Positions 8,726 to 16,597 of a stretch of 38,109 bases of DNA are shown one piece after another. Origin of the DNA: Nitrospirota bacterium (GTDB lineage: Bacteria; Nitrospirota; Nitrospiria; Nitrospirales; Nitrospiraceae); contig JAPLLI010000152.1 in assembly GCA_026387615.1 (NCBI GenBank), forward strand, positions 1-38,109, written 5' to 3'. Both the position numbers and the translations under genes were made by a program. Each line of letters opens with the position of its first letter. Within the stretch, counting starts at the first letter, position 1. The notes beneath the pieces were generated by a model. That model saw only the letters and a program-made list of their open reading frames with translations. It was not told the origin of the DNA and searched no databases.

Positions 8726-9528
8726 TTGTGTGCCTCGATCAACATGAACAAACCGTGTTTCGGTAGTGCCCAGCGCAACAAGCGACAGGGCCACAGCTGC
8801 TTCGCCAGCGATAGCAGCCAGCCCCGATGGCGTTGCCCGGCCTCGGATTCCAATAAATCCCCATGAGTCAACACTGGGGCCATCTCACATCGCGTGAACC
8901 GTGTACACATTTCACGCGCCTCTGCCTCCGTATAGGCTTTCGTTCCCGGACTCTCCAAATGCTGAGCGTAGATATCTCTCAGGCTCCGCCAGGGCTTTCC
9001 CGCCAACAGGCCATAGCGGAGCCAGAGCATATAGCCGACCAGCGAATGGGTGTGGTAGATCATCATTTTTGCCGTCCCCCCGCGCCTCAGGACCCGCCAC
9101 ACCTCGTCGATGGCCTTGGCGGTATCCGGAGCATGGTGCAGCACGCCCCACGAATAGACCAGATCGAACGATTCATCGGCGAACGGCAACGACTCCGCAT
9201 CGGCCACCCGCAAATCGGACTTCAGCCCGAGCAACTCAAACCGCCTGCCGGTATGCGCCACCGCTCGCTCGGTCAAGTCGATCCCTGTCAACCGGGCGCC
9301 TGCCTGGGCGAACCGCTGGTGATCCGCCCCCAGCCCGACGCCAATTTCCAGCACATCCAGATCGCGTGAGGCATCAAAACCGGCGAACGGTTCGATGAAG
9401 GGCTCCAGCTCATAGCGCTTGTACAGCTGCGCCACATACCCAGACTTGTCCAATGCCTCGAGCAGCAACCGTTCTCCGCACGACGCTTCGTTCCAGAAAT
9501 CGCGCACCGCTTTCGTTCGATCATCCAC
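8722..9528 (-). CDS. Class I SAM-dependent methyltransferase
   Basis: This 268-residue protein has methyltransferase motif I as VLEIGVGLGADHQRFAQAG, motif II as LTGIDLTERAV, and post-motifs AESLPFADESFDLVYSWGVLHH (Methyltransf_11 type). The C-terminal third is an extension that is hydrophobic and basic near SLVGYMLWLRYGLL. It starts with GTG at 9528, 8 bp inside the end of the first asparagine-synthase gene, with GGAAGG upstream. Its stop overlaps the wecB ATG as ATGA. In this setting it probably methylates a sugar or an activated precursor, but the family is broad and the acceptor cannot be predicted. Confidence 0.85.
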   Translation of the reverse strand: MDDRTKAVRDFWNEASCGERLLLEALDKSGYVAQLYKRYELEPFIEPFAGFDASRDLDVLEIGVGLGADHQRFAQAGARLTGIDLTERAVAHTGRRFELLGLKSDLRVADAESLPFADESFDLVYSWGVLHHAPDTAKAIDEVWRVLRRGGTAKMMIYHTHSLVGYMLWLRYGLLAGKPWRSLRDIYAQHLESPGTKAYTEAEAREMCTRFTRCEMAPVLTHGDLLESEAGQRHRGWLLSLAKQLWPCRLLRWALPKHGLFMLIEAHK

Positions 9529-11440
9529 TGAATGTGCCTTCCGTCAAAGCATTATCAGCATATTCACGGCACCATATCTCCGTACATACCAACCCTAATA
9601 TCGTGTAGGCCGCATCCACACGCCCCGCCTGGTCATCCGCCACCAAATCCGCCACCGCCTTGGGATCGAACAGGCCACGACGACGCAGACTGTCAGCAGA
9701 CAAGATATCGCCGACCCATTCCCTCAACTCATGGCGCAGCCAATGCCGCAACGGGGCGCCAAACCCTGTCTTGGGCCGATAGATCACCTCATGCGGCAGA
9801 TAGGACTCCATCGCCTTCTTGAGCACCCACTTCCCTTCTGCGCCACGCTGTTTGAATGTCGGCGACAGACCGTTCGCCAGTTGCACAAGGTCCTGATCCA
9901 GGAACGGCACCCGCACCTCGACACCAGCCGCCATCGACATCTTGTCCGTGTAGAGCAGGTTATGGTCGGCCAAGAAAAACCGCTGTTCCAGAGCCAGCAT
10001 CCGCTGCAAGGGAGGTAATGTGGACGGCAATGTTCCGAGATAATCGTCGAGCGGTCCGGTCATCACTTCCCGTCCCAACGCCGCACGATGTTCTTGAGCA
10101 AATAAGCCCAGCACCAATGCCGGATCCGCCCACAAGAAATAGCCGGCCAATCGCTGATCCTGAGAACCGCCGGCATGGGCGAAGGCCTTGGTCACGCGCC
10201 GGCCCAACGAGCCGCCCTGGCCCATATGCGAAGTCATATGGCGCAGACCTTGCCGCGCAGCCACCGGCATCCAGGCCCAATACCGTTCCAACATCAACGC
10301 CCGGTGCCGGCGGTACCCCGAAAACAGGTCATCGCCCCCCGCGCCGGACAGCAGCACCTTGACCCCCTGCTGCCTGGCCAATTGACTGATGTAGAGGACA
10401 TGTAACGGGGCCGGATCGGCGAGCGGCTCGTCCAACTGGATCACCATCCGTTCCAAGTCCGCCGCCATCCTGGACGAATCGACCTGAATCTCGTGCAGCT
10501 TCACCCCCATGTGTTTCGCGACCTGACGCGCATAGGGCAGATCATCGGCCACTCCCGCATCACGAACCGCACCCGTATCGATGGTGAAACATTCGATGGC
10601 CGGCGACACCTCGTGCGCCATGGCCACCACGGCGCTGGAATCCAGCCCGCCGGAAAGAAAAGCCCCCACCGGCACGTCGGACACCATTTGGCGATGCACG
10701 GCCGTACGCAAGCCCTCTTCCACTAAACGGATGGCCTCACCCTCATCCAGCTCCCGCGGGTCGGCCGCCCACAGGGACTCTGCCCAATGCCAGCGGCGGA
10801 CGATATGCCCAGCCTTGACCATGAGTGCCTCGCCTGGTCCCAGACGGTTCACCCCCTTGAACGGCGTGGCGCCGCCAGGGCTCCACAAAAACCCCAGCGT
10901 GCGGAAGAGAGCCGACAGATCCAGCTCCCCCATCAGCCCGCGACACACACGCAAGGCCTTCAACTCACTGGCGAACGCGAATCCGTCGCGCCCCTCGCTG
11001 CAATAGAGCGGCTTCACCCCCATCGCATCGCACGCGAGAAACAACGTGCGATCAGCCCGGTCATAGATCGCGAAAGCGAAGATGCCGTTGAGCAGAAGCA
11101 GCATCGCCTCGCCCCGCGCCTGATAGAGCGCCAGCAGCACCTCTGTATCGGAGTGGCCGCGAAAGCGATGTCCCTGCGCCTCCAATTCACGGCGCAGTTC
11201 ACGGAAGTTATAAATTTCCCCGTTGAAGACGATGACCACCGCACCAGCCGCATCGCACATAGGCTGATGCCCGAGGGGCGACCGGTCGATAATGGCCAGA
11301 CGGCGATGCGCCAGGCCAACGGCTCCATCTGGCGAATGCCACTCGCCACAATCATCCGGCCCGCGATGGGCAACAGCCTGCGCCATCTGCCCCAGCAGAT
11401 CCGGCTCAAACTGTCCCTGGAAACCCACAATTCCGCACAT
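9521..11440 (-). CDS. asnB: Asparagine synthase (glutamine-hydrolysing)-like amidotransferase, copy 1
   Basis: This is a 639-residue class II glutamine amidotransferase. The N-terminal nucleophile Cys2 (MCGIVGF) is followed by AHRGPDD, AHRRLAIID, VFNGEIYNFRELR and SDTEVLLALY, forming the glutaminase domain that releases ammonia. The synthase domain has the pyrophosphatase P-loop FLSGGLDSSAVV near 261 and LLSGAGGDDLFSGYRRHR. The carboxylate is activated by ATP as an acyl-AMP and then amidated. Sequence variants of the SGxGGDE type are common in AsnB relatives inside O-antigen and EPS clusters (WbpS-like), where amidation of a uronic acid is proposed. The gene lies 9 bp after a GT2 and overlaps the next methyltransferase. 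I infer sugar amidation rather than asparagine supply from the operon context. Confidence 0.88.
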   Translation of the reverse strand: MCGIVGFQGQFEPDLLGQMAQAVAHRGPDDCGEWHSPDGAVGLAHRRLAIIDRSPLGHQPMCDAAGAVVIVFNGEIYNFRELRRELEAQGHRFRGHSDTEVLLALYQARGEAMLLLLNGIFAFAIYDRADRTLFLACDAMGVKPLYCSEGRDGFAFASELKALRVCRGLMGELDLSALFRTLGFLWSPGGATPFKGVNRLGPGEALMVKAGHIVRRWHWAESLWAADPRELDEGEAIRLVEEGLRTAVHRQMVSDVPVGAFLSGGLDSSAVVAMAHEVSPAIECFTIDTGAVRDAGVADDLPYARQVAKHMGVKLHEIQVDSSRMAADLERMVIQLDEPLADPAPLHVLYISQLARQQGVKVLLSGAGGDDLFSGYRRHRALMLERYWAWMPVAARQGLRHMTSHMGQGGSLGRRVTKAFAHAGGSQDQRLAGYFLWADPALVLGLFAQEHRAALGREVMTGPLDDYLGTLPSTLPPLQRMLALEQRFFLADHNLLYTDKMSMAAGVEVRVPFLDQDLVQLANGLSPTFKQRGAEGKWVLKKAMESYLPHEVIYRPKTGFGAPLRHWLRHELREWVGDILSADSLRRRGLFDPKAVADLVADDQAGRVDAAYTILGLVCTEIWCREYADNALTEGTFSG

Positions 11441-11449
11441 GTCGATGTG

Positions 11450-12322
11450 TTACAGGGTCCTCGGTGGAGGCTGGTGCTGTTTCTTCAGTTCCAAATACTT
11501 CAGATCAATCAGCATCGGATACCAGAGTGCATGCAAACAGTGGTAGGTGAATGCGGCTTGGCCGTCCCAAAACCCGCCAGCCAAAACATAACGGTAGAAA
11601 AAATAACAGAACGGCCTGATCAGCGGCGGCATGCGATTCCAGATCCGATACCGCAACCAGCGAGTACGCTGCGCCTGGGAGCCGAATAGGCTGGCATCGA
11701 TTTCCCGATAGGCTGGCCCGGACCTCGCGTTCAGCAGTTCCTGTGCCTCTCGCGTCGCGTAGCCGTTATGTTTGGCAATCCAGTCGGTCACGCCCTTCCT
11801 GTCCTCATGCATGAAGTCGTGGCGTAATTGTCCGGTCTTGCCCTCGACAATCAGATGTTCATTCACCGCACGATCCTCGCAACGGCCTGTCCCCTGCCGG
11901 AACAGCCGTAAAATCCAGGAGGGGTAATAACCCCGACGAATCCATCGGCCCATCCAGATCAGACGCCGCTTGAGGTAGAAGCCATTGGCGTCCGGCAACG
12001 TGGCAATGAGGGAGGAGATTTCCTCTTTGAGCGCCTCGGGCACCCATTCGTCGGCATCCAGAAACAGGATCCACTCGCTACGGATCGGCAGATGATCGAG
12101 CGCGTAATTGCGCTGTTTCGCGTAATTCTCAAACTGGTGCTGGGCGATGTGGCACCCATACCGGCGGGCGATCTCCCGCGTCCGGTCCGTGCTGCCTGAA
12201 TCGAGGATGAAGAGTTCATGCGCCCAGCCTGCGACGGAATCCAGCGCCTGCGCGAGGTTGGCCTCTTCGTTGTACGTGAGGATGATGAGGGCAACCGCCT
12301 GTGGACGTATCTCGCGGTCCAT
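11450..12322 (-). CDS. Glycosyltransferase family 2, WaaE/KdtX-like
   Basis: This is a 290-residue GT-A transferase. It opens ALIILTYNEEANLAQALDSV, then DSGSTDRTREIARRYG and the metal-binding LFLDADEWVPEAL. This pattern, together with YLKRRLIWMGRWIRRGYYPSW, matches the WaaE/KdtX branch, which adds beta-linked glucose to LPS core, and related EPS transferases. A C-terminal hydrophobic and aromatic region (RPFCYFFYRYVLAGGFWDG) suggests membrane association. I start at the ATG at 12322, sharing one base with the GMC oxidoreductase stop (TGATG); the track start at 12397 lies inside that gene. It is followed after 9 bp by the first amidotransferase. Donor unknown. Confidence 0.9.
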   Translation of the reverse strand: MDREIRPQAVALIILTYNEEANLAQALDSVAGWAHELFILDSGSTDRTREIARRYGCHIAQHQFENYAKQRNYALDHLPIRSEWILFLDADEWVPEALKEEISSLIATLPDANGFYLKRRLIWMGRWIRRGYYPSWILRLFRQGTGRCEDRAVNEHLIVEGKTGQLRHDFMHEDRKGVTDWIAKHNGYATREAQELLNARSGPAYREIDASLFGSQAQRTRWLRYRIWNRMPPLIRPFCYFFYRYVLAGGFWDGQAAFTYHCLHALWYPMLIDLKYLELKKQHQPPPRTL

Positions 12323-13917
12323 CACGGAATGCGTCCGACGGATGCGGTATCGACACTCTTGCTCGCCAGTTGCTCTGCCAACCGATCTCCTAAACACAGC
12401 ATGCTAAATGTAGGATTGGCCGTGCCCGCGCTGGGAAACAGTCCCGTGCTCAACACGTACAGATTGCGCGTGCCTTTTACTCTAAGATCCAAATCGACGG
12501 TGGCTTCTGCATCAGTCCCCATACGACACGTTCCCACCGGGTGATACGCCCCATAGGGCTTCGGGGCCGCAGCGTCCCTCTGGATCGGAATGAATCGTGG
12601 AAATCCGCGCGATCTATCAGGCCATTTCATTAAGAGTGATTCTGACAGCATCTGAATATTTGCATAGTCAATTTCGCGTATCTGCCACTGCACGACCGCA
12701 ACAGGCCGGCCGAATCGATCCCTCTGCTCCCCAAGATGCACCCGATTGCCAGAGTATGGAGCTTGCTCGATATCCAGCTGAAGGTGCGCGGAGGTATCCG
12801 GAGGAATACACAATCGTGATTGCAGGAAACGGGCATAGGCCAACTGCGACAGCCCCGAGACCCCGCTAATCACATCCGAAAGGCGCACAGCTGGCACAGC
12901 CCCAGTCTGCAGACTGGACAGCAGATCTTTCGCCAGCCGGAACCCGGCATGGTCGATGTCGAAAATCATATGCGCGAAATGGCGAGGCACTGACGGCGCC
13001 CTGGAAGGGGCGATAAATCTGAAGCTCCGCAGCCGGCCCTTGCGGAATATCGGCCCCAACAACTCTGCCGCGCCATTCCGATCTTCCGGTTGCACGTTGG
13101 CGATGGCGCAAGACAGGTGGTCGGAGAGATAGCGGCCAATCGACGCGGAGCGTGGCACCATCCGCTCGCCGGTCAGCCGATCGATTTCCAGCAACATCCG
13201 AGCAGATTCGATGGCCCCAGCCGCCACGACAAACGACTGTGCCGAGACGCGTACGCGTCTCCCTCCCTGCGAGACAGCCTCGACGGCATGCACGGCGCCG
13301 ACAGCCTTCCCGTCCGGTTTCACGAACCACTTCGACACGGCGGCATTGAGGTACACGGTCACATGTCGGCTCGTTCGCGCCGAGGCCAAATAGGTCAGAT
13401 TCCGACGCCGAAACGGGAGAAACTCCGCCGCGACCGTTTCCAAGCCGCCGTCGCGAAGGACTGTCGCCTGCCGGCCGAGTGAGACGTCTGGCACCGAAAA
13501 GAAATCCGGGCTGTCCCCCAGCCCAAGAGAGGACAACACCGCATGACTGCGCGCGTGAACCACCTGGACGATCTGCTTCCACGCGACGGATTCAGGGCTC
13601 GGTCCCTCGCGAAGGTCCAATGCGGAATGAGGAACCAACAAGCCACCCCAACGGGAGGTGGTTCCACCCCACCCAAATGCCCGCCCCTCTAACGCGCCAG
13701 GGTAGGGGCTCCCCGTGAACAGAGGGTCGATCCCGATGGACGCTCCGGACCCGCAGGCTGCTCCGCCAGCTTCCAGCAGAATGACCCGCAGCCCGTCACG
13801 AGACAGCCGACTGGCCAGATACAGCCCGGCTGCCCCGGCTCCGATGACACAGACATCGCACGTTGCCTGCGTATCCGGCTGCGGAGATTCGTTCAAGTCA
13901 ATGATTGTCGCCATCAT
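12322..13917 (-). CDS. GMC-family (glucose-methanol-choline) FAD-dependent oxidoreductase
   Basis: This 531-residue flavoenzyme has the FAD Rossmann motif CVIGAGAAGLYLASRLSRDG near residue 24 followed by VILLEAGG. The covalent- or tight-FAD loop region is FGWGGTTSRWGG, SFVVAAGAIESARML sits mid-protein, and the GMC C-terminal domain has HPVGTCRMG near 459 and STGLFPSAGTANPTFSML near 490. The His in HPVGT and the Asn in TANPT match the catalytic pair. These enzymes oxidise alcohol groups, often of sugars, passing electrons to oxygen or a quinone. There is no Tat or Sec signal, so it is probably cytoplasmic. I prefer the ATG pair at 13917/13914, overlapping the aldo/keto reductase by 20 bp, though the track start at 13950 is possible. 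Pairing with a reductase suggests a two-step sugar conversion; the substrate is unknown. Confidence 0.88.
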   Translation of the reverse strand: MMATIIDLNESPQPDTQATCDVCVIGAGAAGLYLASRLSRDGLRVILLEAGGAACGSGASIGIDPLFTGSPYPGALEGRAFGWGGTTSRWGGLLVPHSALDLREGPSPESVAWKQIVQVVHARSHAVLSSLGLGDSPDFFSVPDVSLGRQATVLRDGGLETVAAEFLPFRRRNLTYLASARTSRHVTVYLNAAVSKWFVKPDGKAVGAVHAVEAVSQGGRRVRVSAQSFVVAAGAIESARMLLEIDRLTGERMVPRSASIGRYLSDHLSCAIANVQPEDRNGAAELLGPIFRKGRLRSFRFIAPSRAPSVPRHFAHMIFDIDHAGFRLAKDLLSSLQTGAVPAVRLSDVISGVSGLSQLAYARFLQSRLCIPPDTSAHLQLDIEQAPYSGNRVHLGEQRDRFGRPVAVVQWQIREIDYANIQMLSESLLMKWPDRSRGFPRFIPIQRDAAAPKPYGAYHPVGTCRMGTDAEATVDLDLRVKGTRNLYVLSTGLFPSAGTANPTFSMLCLGDRLAEQLASKSVDTASVGRIP

Positions 13918-14719
13918 CTCGCTCTGCGATGGAAGCCAGCTCGCGGACATGGGCCACTTGCCGCGTGGAGACCAGAATCGACCCGGTTCTGTTCCTCCGC
14001 ATCGCCTGTTCCAATATCGCTCTTGCGTTCAATGATCCAGGCTGGGTGGAAGACGAGGACACATATCCGTAGGTCAGCTGCAAGGCGCGCCCCTGCGACT
14101 GGACGAGGTCCGCTTCCCTACCATCCAGACTGTCCTGAACTTGCAAGACCATGCCAAGCGGATGATCCACCGACAGCCAGGGCTCCAGGCAATCCACGGG
14201 ACCAGCTAATCCCCACGCGCGGATTCTCCCCCTGCCTTGCTCCTCCTTGAGCCAGTCCAGAAACATTCCTGATTGAACAACGCCCACAAGCGGCTCATGC
14301 AAGAGCAACAGATCAATGTGATCGATTTTGAGTCGGCGCAGGCTGCGGTCTAGGCTCTGTGACGCAACAGCAACGGACCAGTCGACCAGAGACCGGGACA
14401 CAGCAGGCCATACCCTGCCCGTTGCCTTCCGTAACCAGACAGAGGCGGTGTTGGGGTGCGAGCCGCCTGGCGGATACAGACCAACCTTCGTGGCGATCGT
14501 GACCCTGCCTTGCCGGCCTTGCACAAACTGCCCGACTTCCTGTTCGGCCATTCCGAACCCATAGGAGGGTGCCGTATCGAAGTGGGTCATGCCGTGATCG
14601 AAGGCCGCAGCCAGGAGATCTTGGCGCCGGCTGCTGGTTGGAAGGTAGTGCAGGCTGGCCGTCCCGAATGAGAGGCGAGACACAGAAATTCCGGCCCCCT
14701 GTAGCAGCACCTGGCGCAT
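13898..14719 (-). CDS. Aldo/keto reductase
   Basis: This is a 273-residue NADP(H)-dependent TIM-barrel reductase. The catalytic tetrad is visible: Asp48 and Tyr53 in THFDTAPSYGFG, Lys78 in IATKVGLY, and His141 in LLLLHEP. The opening (GISVSRLSFGTASLHYLP) and the C-terminal STRQVAHVRELA, where cofactor binding is expected, fit the family. I start at the ATG at 14719, sharing one base with the FkbM stop (TGATG); the track start at 14860 lies in the FkbM gene. The end overlaps the GMC oxidoreductase start by about 20 bp, so the two are probably made in equal amounts. In an EPS operon it may reduce a keto-sugar or open-chain intermediate. The substrate is inferred only. Confidence 0.88.
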   Translation of the reverse strand: MRQVLLQGAGISVSRLSFGTASLHYLPTSSRRQDLLAAAFDHGMTHFDTAPSYGFGMAEQEVGQFVQGRQGRVTIATKVGLYPPGGSHPNTASVWLRKATGRVWPAVSRSLVDWSVAVASQSLDRSLRRLKIDHIDLLLLHEPLVGVVQSGMFLDWLKEEQGRGRIRAWGLAGPVDCLEPWLSVDHPLGMVLQVQDSLDGREADLVQSQGRALQLTYGYVSSSSTQPGSLNARAILEQAMRRNRTGSILVSTRQVAHVRELASIAERDDGDNH

Positions 14720-15426
14720 CAGGTGATCCTGCTGGCAATGAGATGCGACGCATCCGGCCACAGCAGTGAAAAGCCAGAGGAGACCAGGAGCTGTTCGATA
14801 TCCGACGGCGCATGGGGCAGCCCTCGCTCCTTCAACAGGCTGAAATGGATCTCGATACACAGCGTCCTGACGCTTGCGTGCCGTAGCGTGAACTGAAGGC
14901 CCCGTAGCACATCCAATTCAAAGCCTTCGGTATCAATTTTGATGACATTCGGCCTGGCAACCCTGCCCGATGATACGAGATGGTCACCACTCGATAGCTG
15001 TACGGCGATCTGCCCTACTGACGCCCCGTCAGCCCTTGCGACGATTCGACTCGTCGCACCCAGGGAGTCAAGGCCTTGCTCAAATTGCACGACAGCTTCA
15101 CGATCCCCCAGCGCCACCGGCATCACCGTCACATTTCCCAGCGAAGCCACTGCCTCCTGGAGTCGCAACAGGTTGTCAGGGCTTGGCTCAAATGCCACCA
15201 CTTGTCCTGAGGGACCGGCCTTCTCAGAAAATTTCCTGGAATAGAGGCCCACGTTGGCGCCCACATCCCACACCAGGTCTCCTGGCCTGATCGCACCAAG
15301 CATCGCCACTTGAAATCGATCCTCATACCTCTCCCCGCCGAGGCACGAGGCCACGAGACGATTCACCCCGAGGGCACGACCCAAGTTCCGCATCAGCAAC
15401 ACCGTACGACTCGTTCTCCAACTCAT
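14719..15426 (-). CDS. FkbM-family methyltransferase (copy 1, shortest)
   Basis: This 235-residue SAM-dependent methyltransferase has VWDVGANVGLYSRKFSEKAG as the SAM-binding motif, VVAFEPSPDNLLRLQEA as the acidic loop, and VIKIDTEGFELDVLRGL, the FkbM hallmark. FkbM proteins O-methylate hydroxyls and are frequent in EPS and lipooligosaccharide clusters, where they cap or decorate sugars. It begins 19 bp after a GT4 gene. It is the first of three FkbM genes counted from the left; the other two sit together near 26 kb. Confidence 0.9.
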   Translation of the reverse strand: MSWRTSRTVLLMRNLGRALGVNRLVASCLGGERYEDRFQVAMLGAIRPGDLVWDVGANVGLYSRKFSEKAGPSGQVVAFEPSPDNLLRLQEAVASLGNVTVMPVALGDREAVVQFEQGLDSLGATSRIVARADGASVGQIAVQLSSGDHLVSSGRVARPNVIKIDTEGFELDVLRGLQFTLRHASVRTLCIEIHFSLLKERGLPHAPSDIEQLLVSSGFSLLWPDASHLIASRIT

Positions 15427-15445
15427 AGAATGACCATTCGTATCT

Positions 15446-16597
15446 TCAATCTATGCGTACCCAGGGTGGAACCTCTCCACCCTCCATCACCCAGCGATAG
15501 GTCTGGTCCATCCTGGTCCCAACGCTGTGCCAGGAAAACTCTCGCATCATCCATTCGCGTCCATTTATTCCACGCCGCACTAATTCATCTGGCGATTGCG
15601 CCATCGCCTCCGTCAAACAGGCGACGAGCGCATCGATTCCCTGGTCGATCCACCAACCAGACCGGTGCGCCTCCAACCCTTGCCACGGCGCCCCCTTGGT
15701 CACGATGGCAGGCGTTCCGGCCGCTAAGGACTCGGCAACCGTCATGCCGAAGTTCTCCGAATGGGAAGGCAGGATAACGAGGTCGGCTTCTCGATAGGCT
15801 GTCCACTTGGCCTCACCGTATAGCGGCTCGACAAACTCTATTCGTGCCAGCTGCAGTTTCGCCGCGAGCGCTTTCATCTGTTCACGGTAGCCACCTTGCA
15901 CGCCATAGCCCCTATCCGTTCCCACAACCAATAGCCGCCAATCGGGAAAGCGAGGCATCACCCCGGCCCAGGCATTGAGCAGGACATCAATCCCCTTGAC
16001 CGGGTGGATGCGCCCTAAAAACAGCAACGTTCTGTCACAACTCACCGCTCGCGGCACGAACTCAGGCACATCAATCCCATTCGGAATCACGGCAACCGGC
16101 TGCAAGAAACCCAACCGTCGTATATCCTGGTACTCCGCCTCAGCCGTCGCATGAAAACAGGATGCCCCTGCCAGCGCTGGCCGTTGCAGCAAGGGCCAGA
16201 AGATCTTCTTGAACCGCGATCCGTGGCTCATAGCCCAGACAGACAATGCCCCGCGCGGTGACACGACCAGCTTTACCTTGCTGCCCTTTGCCGCCCACCC
16301 AGGGTACAAGGCATTCATCTGCCACATGCCATGGCTATGGACCACATCAGCCTTTCCCTCGCTGGTCTCGCCCATCAGCCAGCGAGACATGTCCGGCGAA
16401 CGGCCAAGCCGTCGAGGGCCGATTCCCAGCGGAAACACTTTCATAAACCCCGGCATGGACGGGAATGGAGACCAATCCAACGCTGCGAGGGTGACGTCCT
16501 CGCCGGCTTCCATCAACGATTGACAGAGCCGCACCACAGAATACGACGGACCGCTGGCCTCTTCTGTAATCGCGGGAACGACATGAATTACTCGCAC
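15446..16597 (-). CDS. Glycosyltransferase family 4
   Basis: This 383-residue GT-B transferase has an acceptor-side N-terminus IHVVPAITEEASGPSYSVVRL. Its donor-binding half holds LLFLGRIHPVKGIDVLLNAW and the E-x7-E motif in SENFGMTVAESLAAGTPAIV. I start at a GTG at 16597, not the track's 16642, because GGAGG lies 10 bases upstream and the protein then begins VRVIHVVP as relatives do. That leaves a 10-bp overlap with the second amidotransferase. It precedes an FkbM gene by 19 bp. Donor and acceptor are unknown. Confidence 0.9.
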   Translation of the reverse strand: MRVIHVVPAITEEASGPSYSVVRLCQSLMEAGEDVTLAALDWSPFPSMPGFMKVFPLGIGPRRLGRSPDMSRWLMGETSEGKADVVHSHGMWQMNALYPGWAAKGSKVKLVVSPRGALSVWAMSHGSRFKKIFWPLLQRPALAGASCFHATAEAEYQDIRRLGFLQPVAVIPNGIDVPEFVPRAVSCDRTLLFLGRIHPVKGIDVLLNAWAGVMPRFPDWRLLVVGTDRGYGVQGGYREQMKALAAKLQLARIEFVEPLYGEAKWTAYREADLVILPSHSENFGMTVAESLAAGTPAIVTKGAPWQGLEAHRSGWWIDQGIDALVACLTEAMAQSPDELVRRGINGREWMMREFSWHSVGTRMDQTYRWVMEGGEVPPWVRID

